From Anaerofustis butyriciformans (GTDB lineage: Bacteria > Bacillota > Clostridia > Eubacteriales > Anaerofustaceae), in assembly GCF_036289385.1 (NCBI RefSeq), contig NZ_JAYFFH010000002.1:1-64000 (forward strand): a DNA stretch of 64,000 nucleotides. Reading direction: 5' to 3'. The notes under the pieces are model-generated. The model did no database searches. It was not told the origin of the DNA and saw only the letters and a program-made list of their open reading frames with translations. A program made the position numbers and the translations under genes. Numbering within the stretch: the first letter of the stretch is position 1; every line of letters begins with the position of its first letter. Of this stretch, positions 35,249 to 43,396 are shown in pieces.

Positions 35249-35324
35249 TGGTGACCCCTAGGAGAATCGAACTCCTGTTTTCGCCGTGAAAGGGCGACGT
35301 CTTAACCGCTTGACCAAGGGGCCA
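35249..35324 (-). tRNA. tRNA-Glu (anticodon TTC)
   Basis: 76 nt including the encoded CCA. The cloverleaf closes with acceptor TGGCCCC/GGGGTCA. Anticodon loop CTTTCAC gives TTC. Third gene of a three-tRNA transcript. Confidence 0.95.
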
Positions 35325-35330
35325 TATATA

Positions 35331-35407
35331 TGGTAGCGGGAATAGGATTTGAACCTACGACACCACGGGTATGAACCGTGTGCTCTAGCCAACTGAGCTA
35401 TCCCGCC
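35331..35407 (-). tRNA. tRNA-Met, elongator (anticodon CAT)
   Basis: 77 nt with CCA. Anticodon stem CACGG/CCGTG and loop TTCATAC. It lacks the three consecutive G-C pairs of an initiator, so elongator Met is likely (or Ile2 if lysidinylated). Confidence 0.92.
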
Positions 35408-35419
35408 ATATTTACTTTT

Positions 35420-35495
35420 TGGTTGCGGGGACAGGACTTGAACCTGCGACCTCCGGGTTATGAGCCCGACGAGCTGCCAACTGCTCCACCCCGCG
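35420..35495 (-). tRNA. Initiator tRNA-fMet (anticodon CAT)
   Basis: 76 nt with CCA. The acceptor starts CGCGGGG, with the C1-A72 mismatch of initiators, and the anticodon stem carries GGG/CCC around CTCATAA. First tRNA of the operon. Confidence 0.95.
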
Positions 35496-35507
35496 TCAGC
35501 ACGATAT

Positions 35508-35537
35508 ATTATAGTATAACCATATATATCTTGTCAA
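35508..35537 (-). promoter_or_regulatory. Promoter of the tRNA operon
   Basis: Minus strand TTGACA (35537-35532), 18 bp, TATAAT (35513-35508). Confidence 0.75.
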
Positions 35538-35587
35538 TACTATTTTTATATTTTTTTTAATTTTTTTTAATTTTTATTTTACATAAT

Positions 35588-36163
35588 TTAAAAGTGAAAT
35601 TTATCACTTAAATCTTCAATTTCTTCATACTCTTTTTTCTTTTTCATTAAGAATAAAACAAGGAATGCTCCTATAATTATTCCAAGCCCAAGACCTATAA
35701 AGAAATCAACTGGATAAGTTGTGATTATATAAAGTCTTAAAAATGCAACCAAGCCGGTAATACAAAGTGCATATAAACCAAACTGTTTATTAGTATAATA
35801 AATTAAAACGGTACTGCTTGCGCACATCATTATATATCCAGAAGGAAAAGTATATCTTCCAATTTCAGGCAGATATATTCCAACACCGTTTGTGCTTAAG
35901 AATTCTCTAAAATGAAATAAAACAGGTTTCATAACTTCATTGCCTACTATAGAGCAAAGGAAAAGCCCAATAATAATTAAAATAGAAACTCTTTTATCTC
36001 TTGTATAAAAATATAAGAATATACTTGCTACAATCCATATAAATCCCATGACCAAAACATTACTTATAATAGGTATAATATGATTTGATAATATCGTATT
36101 TAAGGATATTGGAAGCGCCAAATTATCTACAAACATTATTATTGAATCAATTATATTATCCAT
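35588..36163 (-). CDS. PAP2-like membrane protein lacking the catalytic histidines
   Basis: 191 aa, six predicted helices in the PAP2 lipid-phosphatase plan. Motif 1 keeps K79-x6-R86 but has Glu for Pro. Motif 2 is PSGY (107-110) rather than PSGH. Motif 3 is R143-x5-T149-YPVD153, with Thr where the nucleophilic His should be. Both histidines needed for catalysis are therefore absent, so it is probably a pseudo-phosphatase or has another role. SD GGAG. Confidence 0.78.
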   Translation of the reverse strand: MDNIIDSIIMFVDNLALPISLNTILSNHIIPIISNVLVMGFIWIVASIFLYFYTRDKRVSILIIIGLFLCSIVGNEVMKPVLFHFREFLSTNGVGIYLPEIGRYTFPSGYIMMCASSTVLIYYTNKQFGLYALCITGLVAFLRLYIITTYPVDFFIGLGLGIIIGAFLVLFLMKKKKEYEEIEDLSDKFHF

Positions 36164-36289
36164 ACATGACTCCTATGTAAATTTTTAAATTATTATAAAC
36201 CAATTTACTAAAAAGTTCCACTTTTTAATAAATAAAAAGAATAAATATAACATTATTTATTCTTTTTTTATATAAGATTAATAATTATA

Positions 36290-37396
36290 TCATAAAACAA
36301 GTGCAATTATTGTAAATAAAACAAGTAAAATAACATTAAGAATAGTAAATGCTATAATATATTTCTTTGCTTCTACCTTTTCGGATTTTAAATATATCTT
36401 AAAGGAAATCAAACTTGCAAGAGAAGCAATTAATGTTCCAAGTCCTCCAATGTTACAACCTAAAATCAAAGCCTGATAATTGTTTGTAAACACAGAAAGC
36501 AAAAGTGCTGAGGGAACATTACTTATTATTTGACTTGTAATTATCGAAGCAACAAGAACATTTTTTTCCATAAGTAAAGATATAAAATCATTAATTTGAG
36601 GAATTCTGCTTATGTTTCCGGCAAACACAAAAAAACATACAAATGTTAAAATCAGTGAATAGTCTGCATATCTTAAAAGCTTTTTATCAAATATCAGTAT
36701 GGCTAAAACAATAATAACCAAAAGTATCTTATAATCCAATATATTAAAAACTGATAAAAGACATATTAAAAATAGCATTATAAAAATAGAAGTCTGCTTT
36801 ATGTCAAAAGTAAAGTATTTATCAAATTTTACACTTATTACTTCATCTTTTATATATAGGCAGCTTAGTAAAAGATATATTAAACTAAGTAGCACATAAG
36901 GATAAATAATAGAAACAAGCCCTCCAAAACTCAAGGAAAATTTACCGTATAAATATAGATTTTGAGGATTTACTATAGGAGTTGCCATACTTCCAAGATT
37001 AGCTGCAATAGTTTGATTTACTATGGTCCATATTAAATACTCTTGTTTATTTATCATTTTAAGTATTAAAACACAAAAAGGAACAAACGTTATAAGAGCT
37101 ACATCGTTTGTTATAAACATAGAGCTTATAAATGGAAGCAAAACAAGAATTAAGTATAATAATCTAAGACGTTTTTTTCCATATAAAATCCTTTGAGCAA
37201 AAGAAGTAAAAAAACCGTGCTTTTGAAGCCCATCTATTACAATCATTAGTGAAAATAAAACCGCAAGCACCTTAAAATCAATATAAGAAACATAATCTTT
37301 TGAAATTGGAACAAAAAAAACCGATATTAAAGCAACTATAAAAGATACAAAAAGTATAAATTCACTTTTAATTTTCAATAAAATTTTATTTAACAT
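36290..37396 (-). CDS. SLC13/ArsB-type anion permease
   Basis: 368 aa, about ten helices. The first repeat has ITNDVALITFVPF and the second ISNVPSALLLSVF: paired (S/T)N-D/P re-entrant loops of the ion-transporter (CitM/ArsB/NhaD) superfamily. NLGSMATPIVNPQN and GGLGTLIASLASLIS support this. It likely moves a dicarboxylate or other anion; shorter than most family members (about 420), substrate unknown. SD GGGGAGAGG. Confidence 0.78.
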   Translation of the reverse strand: MLNKILLKIKSEFILFVSFIVALISVFFVPISKDYVSYIDFKVLAVLFSLMIVIDGLQKHGFFTSFAQRILYGKKRLRLLYLILVLLPFISSMFITNDVALITFVPFCVLILKMINKQEYLIWTIVNQTIAANLGSMATPIVNPQNLYLYGKFSLSFGGLVSIIYPYVLLSLIYLLLSCLYIKDEVISVKFDKYFTFDIKQTSIFIMLFLICLLSVFNILDYKILLVIIVLAILIFDKKLLRYADYSLILTFVCFFVFAGNISRIPQINDFISLLMEKNVLVASIITSQIISNVPSALLLSVFTNNYQALILGCNIGGLGTLIASLASLISFKIYLKSEKVEAKKYIIAFTILNVILLVLFTIIALVL

Positions 37397-37537
37397 ATAA
37401 AACCCTCTCCCCGATTACTATCAATTTATAAAACTTTATATTTAAAATTATATTTTACCATTTTTTTCATGAATATTTTACAACAATTAAAAACCTTTTT
37501 ACAAGCATATATTTACATAATAAAAATGTCTTTTATA

Positions 37538-37565
37538 TTGACAAAAAAAACAATAGTGATAAAAT
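37538..37565 (+). promoter_or_regulatory. Promoter of marR-MATE
   Basis: TTGACA (37538-37543), 16 bp, TAAAAT (37560-37565). Confidence 0.65.
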
Positions 37566-37574
37566 GATAATCAA

Positions 37575-37594
37575 TTAGTTTACAAGTAAACTAA
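37575..37594. promoter_or_regulatory. Perfect palindromic MarR operator
   Basis: Arms TTAGTTTAC and GTAAACTAA with two bases between, just after the -10 and 14 bases before marR. Same core as the site at 13851. Confidence 0.7.
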
Positions 37595-37608
37595 TAAGGG
37601 GAATATTT

Positions 37609-38070
37609 ATGTATTTAACTAATATAGAAAAAGTATTAAAGCATTTTGCAAATATAAGAAAAGTTTACTCAAAAGCATTCACTAACATGTTAGAAGATGA
37701 CTCTTTTTCTCCAAATGAAATAAACGTCTTGATTTTTTTAAACAATAATCCTACTAAAAACACATCAAAAGAATTATGTAAATATCTTGATGTATCAAAA
37801 GGTCTTGTTTGCAGAAGCATAGATTCACTTTTAAAAAAGGATTTAATAAAAATTAAACCAGACGATGAGGATAAAAGAATTCAGCGAATAATTCTTTCAA
37901 AAAAGTCAGATAAAATAATAAAACAAATTTTAGATGCAAAAAAAGAAATGGATAAAATTATTTTAAAAGAACTTTCCATTAACGAAATAAACCAAATGGA
38001 AAAAACAATAAAAAAAATATTAAATATCTTTGAAGAAAGGGCAAAAAACTATGAAGATAAAAATGTCTAA
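37609..38070 (+). CDS. MarR-family regulator of the adjacent MATE pump
   Basis: 153 aa. HTH: NTSKELCKYLDVSKGLVCRS; wing: IKPDDEDKRIQRIILSKKSD, with the family's D-x-R-x8-L pattern. It overlaps the MATE gene start by 20 bases and lies behind a perfect operator, so it most likely represses its own operon until a ligand (drug) binds. Confidence 0.9.
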   Translation: MYLTNIEKVLKHFANIRKVYSKAFTNMLEDDSFSPNEINVLIFLNNNPTKNTSKELCKYLDVSKGLVCRSIDSLLKKDLIKIKPDDEDKRIQRIILSKKSDKIIKQILDAKKEMDKIILKELSINEINQMEKTIKKILNIFEERAKNYEDKNV

Positions 38071-39433
38071 AGAAGTTGATTTAGGTAAAGAACCCATAGG
38101 AAAATTATTAATGATTTTGGCTTTACCTGCCATTATTTCACAAATTGTAAATGCTTTATATAACATGGTAGACAGAATGTATATCGGACATATACCCAAT
38201 ATAGGAGCAACTGCACTGACGGGAGTCGGCGTTTGCTTCCCGCTAATAATGATAGTATCCGCATTTGCTTACCTGTTTGGTGTTGGAGGGTCTCCAAGAG
38301 CAAGTATTTTTATGGGAAGAAAAGACAATGAAACAGCTGAAAAAATATTAGGTAACTGTTTTAGTTCACTAGTAATAGTATCAGTTATTTTAACCTTAAT
38401 TATGCTTATATTCAAAACCCCACTTCTTTACCTTTTTGGGGCAAGCGAAAATACCATAACATACGCATCAAACTATATAACAATATATGCCATAGGAACA
38501 ATATTTGTTCAACTTACTCTTGGGCTTAACGCTTTTATATCAGCACAGGGTTTCTCAAAAATAAGCATGCTTACGGTTTTAATCGGCGCAGTAACAAATA
38601 TTATTCTTGACCCTATTTTTATTTTTGGTTTGAATATGGGTGTAGAAGGTGCTGCAACCGCAACTGTAATATCTCAAGCCTTAAGTGCATTATTTGCATT
38701 TAAGTTTATAACGGGAAATAATACAATATTAAAATTAAAAAAGGAAAATTTAAAAATAGAAAAAAACATTATTTTACCGTCAATTGCCTTGGGAGTTGCA
38801 CCTTTTATAATGCAAAGCACAGAAAGCGTACTTGTTCTTTGTTTTAATTCTTCACTTCTTAAATACGGAGGGGACTTGGCTGTAGGTGCAATGACAATTT
38901 TATCAAGCATAATGCAATTTGCAATGTTACCTCTTCAAGGTATTACCCAGGGAGGACAACCTATAATAAGTTATAATTACGGAGCAAAAAATAAAGAAAG
39001 AATAAAAAAAGGATTTAAATTAATTCTTATAAATTGTCTTTGCTATTCGGTTGTTTTATGGATAATATGCGAATTTTTGCCAAGTATACCCGTAAGCATT
39101 TTTACATCCGATCCACAATTAAAAGAATTATCTATATGGGCAATTAGAATATACATGTCGGCTCTTTTGTTCATGGGCGCACAGGTTGCCTGTCAGCAAA
39201 CATTTATCGCCTTTGGAAAAGCAAAAATATCAACTTTCCTTGCAATATTCAGAAAAATTATATTGCTTATCCCGTTAATTTATATATTACCGGCTTTAAT
39301 GGAAAATAATCTTAAAGCAGTATTCTTGGCAGAACCTATAGCAGATATAATAGCAATAACGACAACATGCATATTGTTTGCGGTAAACCTAAAAAAAATA
39401 TTAAATGAAATTGATAAACCCACATTTTATTAA
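38051..39433 (+). CDS. MATE-family multidrug efflux transporter
   Basis: 460 aa from ATG 38051 (SD GAAAGG); an in-frame TTG 7 codons earlier has none. Twelve helices. MATE signatures: KLLMILALPAIISQIVNALYNMVDRMYIG, GVGGSPRASIFMGR, PLQGITQGGQPIISYNYGA. It exports cationic compounds with Na+ or H+ inflow. Closest in style to MepA/NorM-type proteins of Firmicutes. Confidence 0.93.
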   Translation: MKIKMSKEVDLGKEPIGKLLMILALPAIISQIVNALYNMVDRMYIGHIPNIGATALTGVGVCFPLIMIVSAFAYLFGVGGSPRASIFMGRKDNETAEKILGNCFSSLVIVSVILTLIMLIFKTPLLYLFGASENTITYASNYITIYAIGTIFVQLTLGLNAFISAQGFSKISMLTVLIGAVTNIILDPIFIFGLNMGVEGAATATVISQALSALFAFKFITGNNTILKLKKENLKIEKNIILPSIALGVAPFIMQSTESVLVLCFNSSLLKYGGDLAVGAMTILSSIMQFAMLPLQGITQGGQPIISYNYGAKNKERIKKGFKLILINCLCYSVVLWIICEFLPSIPVSIFTSDPQLKELSIWAIRIYMSALLFMGAQVACQQTFIAFGKAKISTFLAIFRKIILLIPLIYILPALMENNLKAVFLAEPIADIIAITTTCILFAVNLKKILNEIDKPTFY

Positions 39434-39441
39434 ATTGTACT

Positions 39442-39472
39442 AAAAAACCTGTGATAATCACAGGTTTTTTTA
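39442..39472. terminator. Bidirectional terminator
   Basis: AAAAACCTGTGA/TCACAGGTTTTT between convergent MATE and Na/Pi symporter genes. Confidence 0.85.
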
Positions 39473-39488
39473 TTTTTCAAAGTAAAAC

Positions 39489-41081
39489 TTATGCTTTATG
39501 CAATTCGATCATATTATAATCTCTCGCAATGGCAAGCATATGTTCGCTTATTCTTTCAACATCGTTTATAAGTTGAGAGAAAAACAAAGTAAGTTCGAAA
39601 GAAATACTTTTCTCTTTCATTCTGACTGTTTGACGTCTCTTTGTTTCTTTACAAAAAGCTTTGATTCTTTCATACTGCTCTTCTTCTTTTTCAAGATTTT
39701 CCAAATCTTTTGATGCCATAAATATAAGATTTTGAAGTTGTCCTATTCTGTCTTTTTCTTCGCTGTTTAAAGTTACTTTTTCCTGATATTTCTGTATTCT
39801 TACAGCGTAATTTGAAATTCTCTCTATATCTATCAAAAGATGATAATAAACACTCATTTTAAAGCTGTTTTCACTGTTTTGCTCAATACCGAGAGCTTCG
39901 GTAATATATTCCGAAAGTTTTAAGTTGATTGTATTTACTTTATCTTCGCTTCTTAATAAATCTTTTTCTTTTTGTTTGTCAAAATTTACCAATTGTGAAA
40001 GACTTTCATTTACATTCTTAAAAGCCATATTTTGAATGTTTTTTATTTCGTTTTCTATCTGTTCAACGAGTATTGCAGATGTACCTATTTGATATGAAAG
40101 AGTTGGAAGAGGACTTTCAAAAACATCTTCCGTTTCTTCTTTATCTTTGACAGGCAATACTTTTTCCGCAAACGATGCAAGGTATGTACCAAACGGTAAT
40201 AACAGCAACGTTGTTACAATATTAAACAATGTATGCATATTTGCTATTTGTGCTGCAGGATTTGTCGGTGTGAGAGAACTTATAAAAGATGTTAACGGAG
40301 TAAACATACAAATCACGGTAAAAATTATAGTACCGATAATATTGAACGTCAAATGAATAACGGTTGTTTGTTTTGCTTCTCTGTTTGTTCCGATTGAAGC
40401 AAGAACAGCGGTTATACAAGTACCTATATTTTGTCCAAATAGTACATAAACAGCCCCGTCTAAACCTATAAGTCCGTTTAAAGCAAGAGCTTGAAGGATA
40501 CCAACTGATGCACTTGATGACTGAATAACAGCAGTAAATACAGCACCTGCCATTATACCAAATATAGGATTAGAGAATTTTGTCATTAAGCTAATGAAAG
40601 CTTCAGATTCTCTTAAAGGCATCATTGCACTACTCATCATTTCCATACCGATGAATAAAACACCAAGTCCGGCAATTATTTCACCAATACAGTGTGATTT
40701 TGGATTTTTAATGAAAACTATCATTACAACCCCAAGGAAAGCAATAACAGGAGCTATAGCACCTATATCAAGAGCAATTAATTGTCCGGTTATTGTTGTA
40801 CCGATATTTGCCCCCATAATAATCCATACAGCTTGTCTAAGAGACATCATTCCCGCATTTACAAATCCCACAACCATAACGGTAGTCGCACTGGATGATT
40901 GAATGACTGCGGTAATCAGCATACCCACTATTACGCCTATAATTCTGTTTGATGTAAGCTTTTCGAGTATACTCTTCATTTTATCGCCGGCTGCCGTTTC
41001 AAGTCCTCCGCTCATCATTTGCATACCATACAGGAACAAAGCAAGCCCGCCGAGTAAACTTATAATATTTGCTATTGTCAT
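39489..41081 (-). CDS. Na+/phosphate symporter with PhoU-like C-terminus
   Basis: 530 aa. Two inverted Na/Pi_cotrans repeats (PF02690) are seen, each with the QSSSA motif: TAVIQSSSATTVMVVG (about 58-73) and TAVIQSSSASVGILQA. The C-terminal ~200 residues are helical and PhoU-like (DIERISNYAVRI, DVERISEHMLAIA). NptA-type proteins take up phosphate with sodium. A PhoP-box-like triple repeat lies 100 bases upstream. SD GGGAG. Confidence 0.92.
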   Translation of the reverse strand: MTIANIISLLGGLALFLYGMQMMSGGLETAAGDKMKSILEKLTSNRIIGVIVGMLITAVIQSSSATTVMVVGFVNAGMMSLRQAVWIIMGANIGTTITGQLIALDIGAIAPVIAFLGVVMIVFIKNPKSHCIGEIIAGLGVLFIGMEMMSSAMMPLRESEAFISLMTKFSNPIFGIMAGAVFTAVIQSSSASVGILQALALNGLIGLDGAVYVLFGQNIGTCITAVLASIGTNREAKQTTVIHLTFNIIGTIIFTVICMFTPLTSFISSLTPTNPAAQIANMHTLFNIVTTLLLLPFGTYLASFAEKVLPVKDKEETEDVFESPLPTLSYQIGTSAILVEQIENEIKNIQNMAFKNVNESLSQLVNFDKQKEKDLLRSEDKVNTINLKLSEYITEALGIEQNSENSFKMSVYYHLLIDIERISNYAVRIQKYQEKVTLNSEEKDRIGQLQNLIFMASKDLENLEKEEEQYERIKAFCKETKRRQTVRMKEKSISFELTLFFSQLINDVERISEHMLAIARDYNMIELHKA

Positions 41082-41412
41082 ACTTTTTCTCCCTTTAATT
41101 TTATTGTAAAATTTTCGTATAAATTAAGCATATTTATTGTAAATTTTTGTAAATTAAATGTATATAGAGTATTCTAATTTTTTACATTCACTTTACATAA
41201 ATTTTACGTTCGAGAGCTTATTTATATTTTTGTCAAAAATATGACATATATAACTACACTTAAAACTTAACAAAAATAAAATTATATGAACATTTTTTAT
41301 GTAATCATTACATTATAAACGTACAAAATACGACTTTTTACTCTTTGAAATTACAAAAAAAATGACTTTTTGCTTTTTATGTGGTATAAATATATATATT
41401 GGAGGGATGGAA
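41082..41412. promoter_or_regulatory. Divergent intergenic region with a PhoP-box-like triple repeat
   Basis: No gene is seen. TTTACA (41181), TTTACA (41192) and TTTACG (41203) are spaced exactly 11 bp apart, the layout of PhoP boxes in low-GC Gram-positives. The left gene is a phosphate symporter and the right gene a lipoprotein. On the minus strand a second TTTACA pair lies near 41139-41155. Confidence 0.55.
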
Positions 41413-42606
41413 TTGAAAAAAGGTATAATTAGAATATTTGTTTTGCTAACTTGTATTTTACTTTGCTTAAGTATTACAGGGTGCAAAAACAAAAACTATC
41501 AATCATTCAGCAAAACGATCAAATATAATGAACTTGACAATACTGATAAAAAAATGTTAAGCGAACTAAATAAAGTTTTATATAAATCAAAAGCTGTTAT
41601 ATGGCAGGATCTTGATTTAAAACAAAGACCTTTACTTCTTGTAAGAAAAGACGAAAGTGATGATAAAGGGAATAAAACAAATAAAGATATTTCCTATTTT
41701 GCCATTAACATAAATGGAATTGAAGATGAAAACGTAAAAAAAGTAAATATGCCAAAAGGATTTTATTTTGACAGTGTTTATAGATTCAACAATGTTGAAG
41801 ACTATTTATCTGCTCTAAACAGTAATTATTCATCAAAAGATGATGAATTAAATATTGCCAAAAGCCAAAATGTATTTTATTTTAAATACAATTCAAAAAG
41901 TTTCAATAACGAAGAATATTCAAATGAAGCTTTTTCAGCAATGTTTACCAAACAGGCATTTAACTACTACATTCAAAAAGACTGGCCTAAATATGATAAT
42001 CCGGTAAGTGTAGGTCTTACGGCAAAAGAACTTTCTTATATAGGTGTTGAATACAAAATAATGGACAATATAAGAAAAGAATGCAACAAAGACAATATAA
42101 ACATAAATAAACTCAATACTTTAATAAGTGAATATGTTACGGTGGAAAAAGAAAGAGAAAAATTAAACGAAACATATATTAAAGACGAAAGAGAAAAAAT
42201 AACTTACGAAGGAAGTGCTTTTTACGTTGCCATAAGAGCGGCAAGATTAACCGAAACTCCTTACAACCTTATCTTCTTTGGAGAAGACAACGAAGAAAAG
42301 GAAACTGCATTTTATAATACCTTTACAAAAATGAGCAAAGATGAAATACCGGCAACGTATGTAAGCGAGCAATCTTTATACTCTATAGGTGCACAACTTT
42401 GCATAATGCTAAATAACCTTGATATAAATGGTTGGCAAAAAGAAATAAATGCTTCTTATGAAGATAATGTAGTAACTATTTATGATGTTATACATAAATA
42501 CTATGAAGATAATAAATTAAAAGAAAAATCTATTGATGATGTAAAAGAAAAATATGATTATGATGAAATATTAAAAGAAGCAAAAAAAATACAAAGATTA
42601 TTATAA
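41413..42606 (+). CDS. Lipoprotein of unknown function
   Basis: 397 aa from TTG 41413, which has SD GGAGGG at the right distance; the ATG at 41407 touches the SD. The signal KKGIIRIFVLLTCILLCLS ends in the lipobox ITGC, so the mature protein is membrane-tethered. The rest is mostly helical and Lys/Asn/Glu-rich, with no recognised domain. The neighbouring PhoP-like box could mean phosphate-linked expression. Confidence 0.75.
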   Translation: MKKGIIRIFVLLTCILLCLSITGCKNKNYQSFSKTIKYNELDNTDKKMLSELNKVLYKSKAVIWQDLDLKQRPLLLVRKDESDDKGNKTNKDISYFAININGIEDENVKKVNMPKGFYFDSVYRFNNVEDYLSALNSNYSSKDDELNIAKSQNVFYFKYNSKSFNNEEYSNEAFSAMFTKQAFNYYIQKDWPKYDNPVSVGLTAKELSYIGVEYKIMDNIRKECNKDNININKLNTLISEYVTVEKEREKLNETYIKDEREKITYEGSAFYVAIRAARLTETPYNLIFFGEDNEEKETAFYNTFTKMSKDEIPATYVSEQSLYSIGAQLCIMLNNLDINGWQKEINASYEDNVVTIYDVIHKYYEDNKLKEKSIDDVKEKYDYDEILKEAKKIQRLL

Positions 42607-42632
42607 ACAGAGGTTAAGCCTCTGTTTTTTAT
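42605..42632 (+). terminator. Terminator after the lipoprotein gene
   Basis: AAACAGAGG/CCTCTGTTT with T6. Confidence 0.75.
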
Positions 42633-42666
42633 TAAAAGCTTATGACAAGTTTTATAGATATTTTGA

Positions 42667-42704
42667 CAAGTATACTTGACATTATATACATAAAGTGATA
42701 TATT
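42667..42704 (+). promoter_or_regulatory. Promoter with overlapping palindrome for the DUF6442/XRE pair
   Basis: TTGACA (42676-42681), 17 bp, TATATT (42699-42704). The perfect 12-bp palindrome CAAGTATACTTG (42667-42678) covers the -35; a half-site TGACAAGT recurs at about 42641. Likely operator of the XRE protein. Confidence 0.6.
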
Positions 42705-42737
42705 AAAGCCATAATAAATATATTTGAGGGAAATAAA

Positions 42738-43052
42738 ATGGATAAAAATGAAATACTAGAAAAAAGCAGAAAAGAAAATAATGTTAGAGATGAAAGAGAA
42801 AAACAAATAAGCTCATATGCACAAAATGCAAATTTATTAATGTTAATGATTGTAGGTGTTATTATAATTATATTTGATACTATTCATGATATAGATATAA
42901 GCGGTATCATGTCTATGTTTTGGGCAGGTTGCCTTGGAGAATATATTTATAAATATATAAAAACTAAAGAAAAATCTTCTATTATAATTATGATAATATG
43001 TGTTATCTTTCTTATAAAAAATCTTGTTGAGCATTTTACAATGATTATATAA
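42738..43052 (+). CDS. DUF6442-type small membrane protein
   Basis: 104 aa. The cytoplasmic N-terminus (EILEKSRKENNVRDEREKQI) is typical of this family and is followed by three helices at about 33-51, 56-73 and 80-100. It is always found, in my recollection of the family, beside a small XRE regulator, as here; function unknown. SD GAGGG. Confidence 0.75.
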   Translation: MDKNEILEKSRKENNVRDEREKQISSYAQNANLLMLMIVGVIIIIFDTIHDIDISGIMSMFWAGCLGEYIYKYIKTKEKSSIIIMIICVIFLIKNLVEHFTMII

Positions 43053-43151
43053 ACAAATTAAATATATTATTCATTATAAAAAATAAAAAGCAAATTATTA
43101 TGAATGATAAAATATGTTATAATTAAGAAAAACTTTATTGGTAAAATTAAT

Positions 43152-43361
43152 ATGAACGAAGAATTAGTATTAAAAAACAGATTAAAAATCGCAAGAGCAG
43201 AAAAAGGATTATCTCAAAGCGACCTTGCAAAAATGGTAGGAGTATCAAGACAGACAATAAGTTCAATCGAAACCGGACAATTTAATCCTACTGCAAAACT
43301 CGCTTTGATTTTAGCAATTGCCCTTGATAAAAAATTTGAAGAATTATTTTATTTTGAATAA
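43152..43361 (+). CDS. Small XRE-family regulator (YozG-like)
   Basis: 69 aa from ATG 43152; an upstream in-frame start at 43104 precedes a non-conserved leader. It is little more than an HTH: NRLKIARAEKGLSQSDLAKM, VGVSRQTISSIETGQFNPT, LALILAIALDKKFEELFYFE. No effector domain. Pairs with the DUF6442 gene and probably binds the palindrome at 42667. Confidence 0.85.
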   Translation: MNEELVLKNRLKIARAEKGLSQSDLAKMVGVSRQTISSIETGQFNPTAKLALILAIALDKKFEELFYFE

Positions 43362-43365
43362 AAAA

Positions 43366-43396
43366 AATCCTATGGATAACCATAGGATTTTTTATT
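43366..43396. terminator. Bidirectional terminator
   Basis: AAATCCTATGG/CCATAGGATTT, serving the XRE gene and the P-type ATPase gene. Confidence 0.8.

Noticed and set aside
35378..35560. Plus-strand 60-codon frame over the tRNA cluster
   Set aside because: It lies across tRNA-Met and tRNA-fMet on the opposite strand; such frames are a common artefact.
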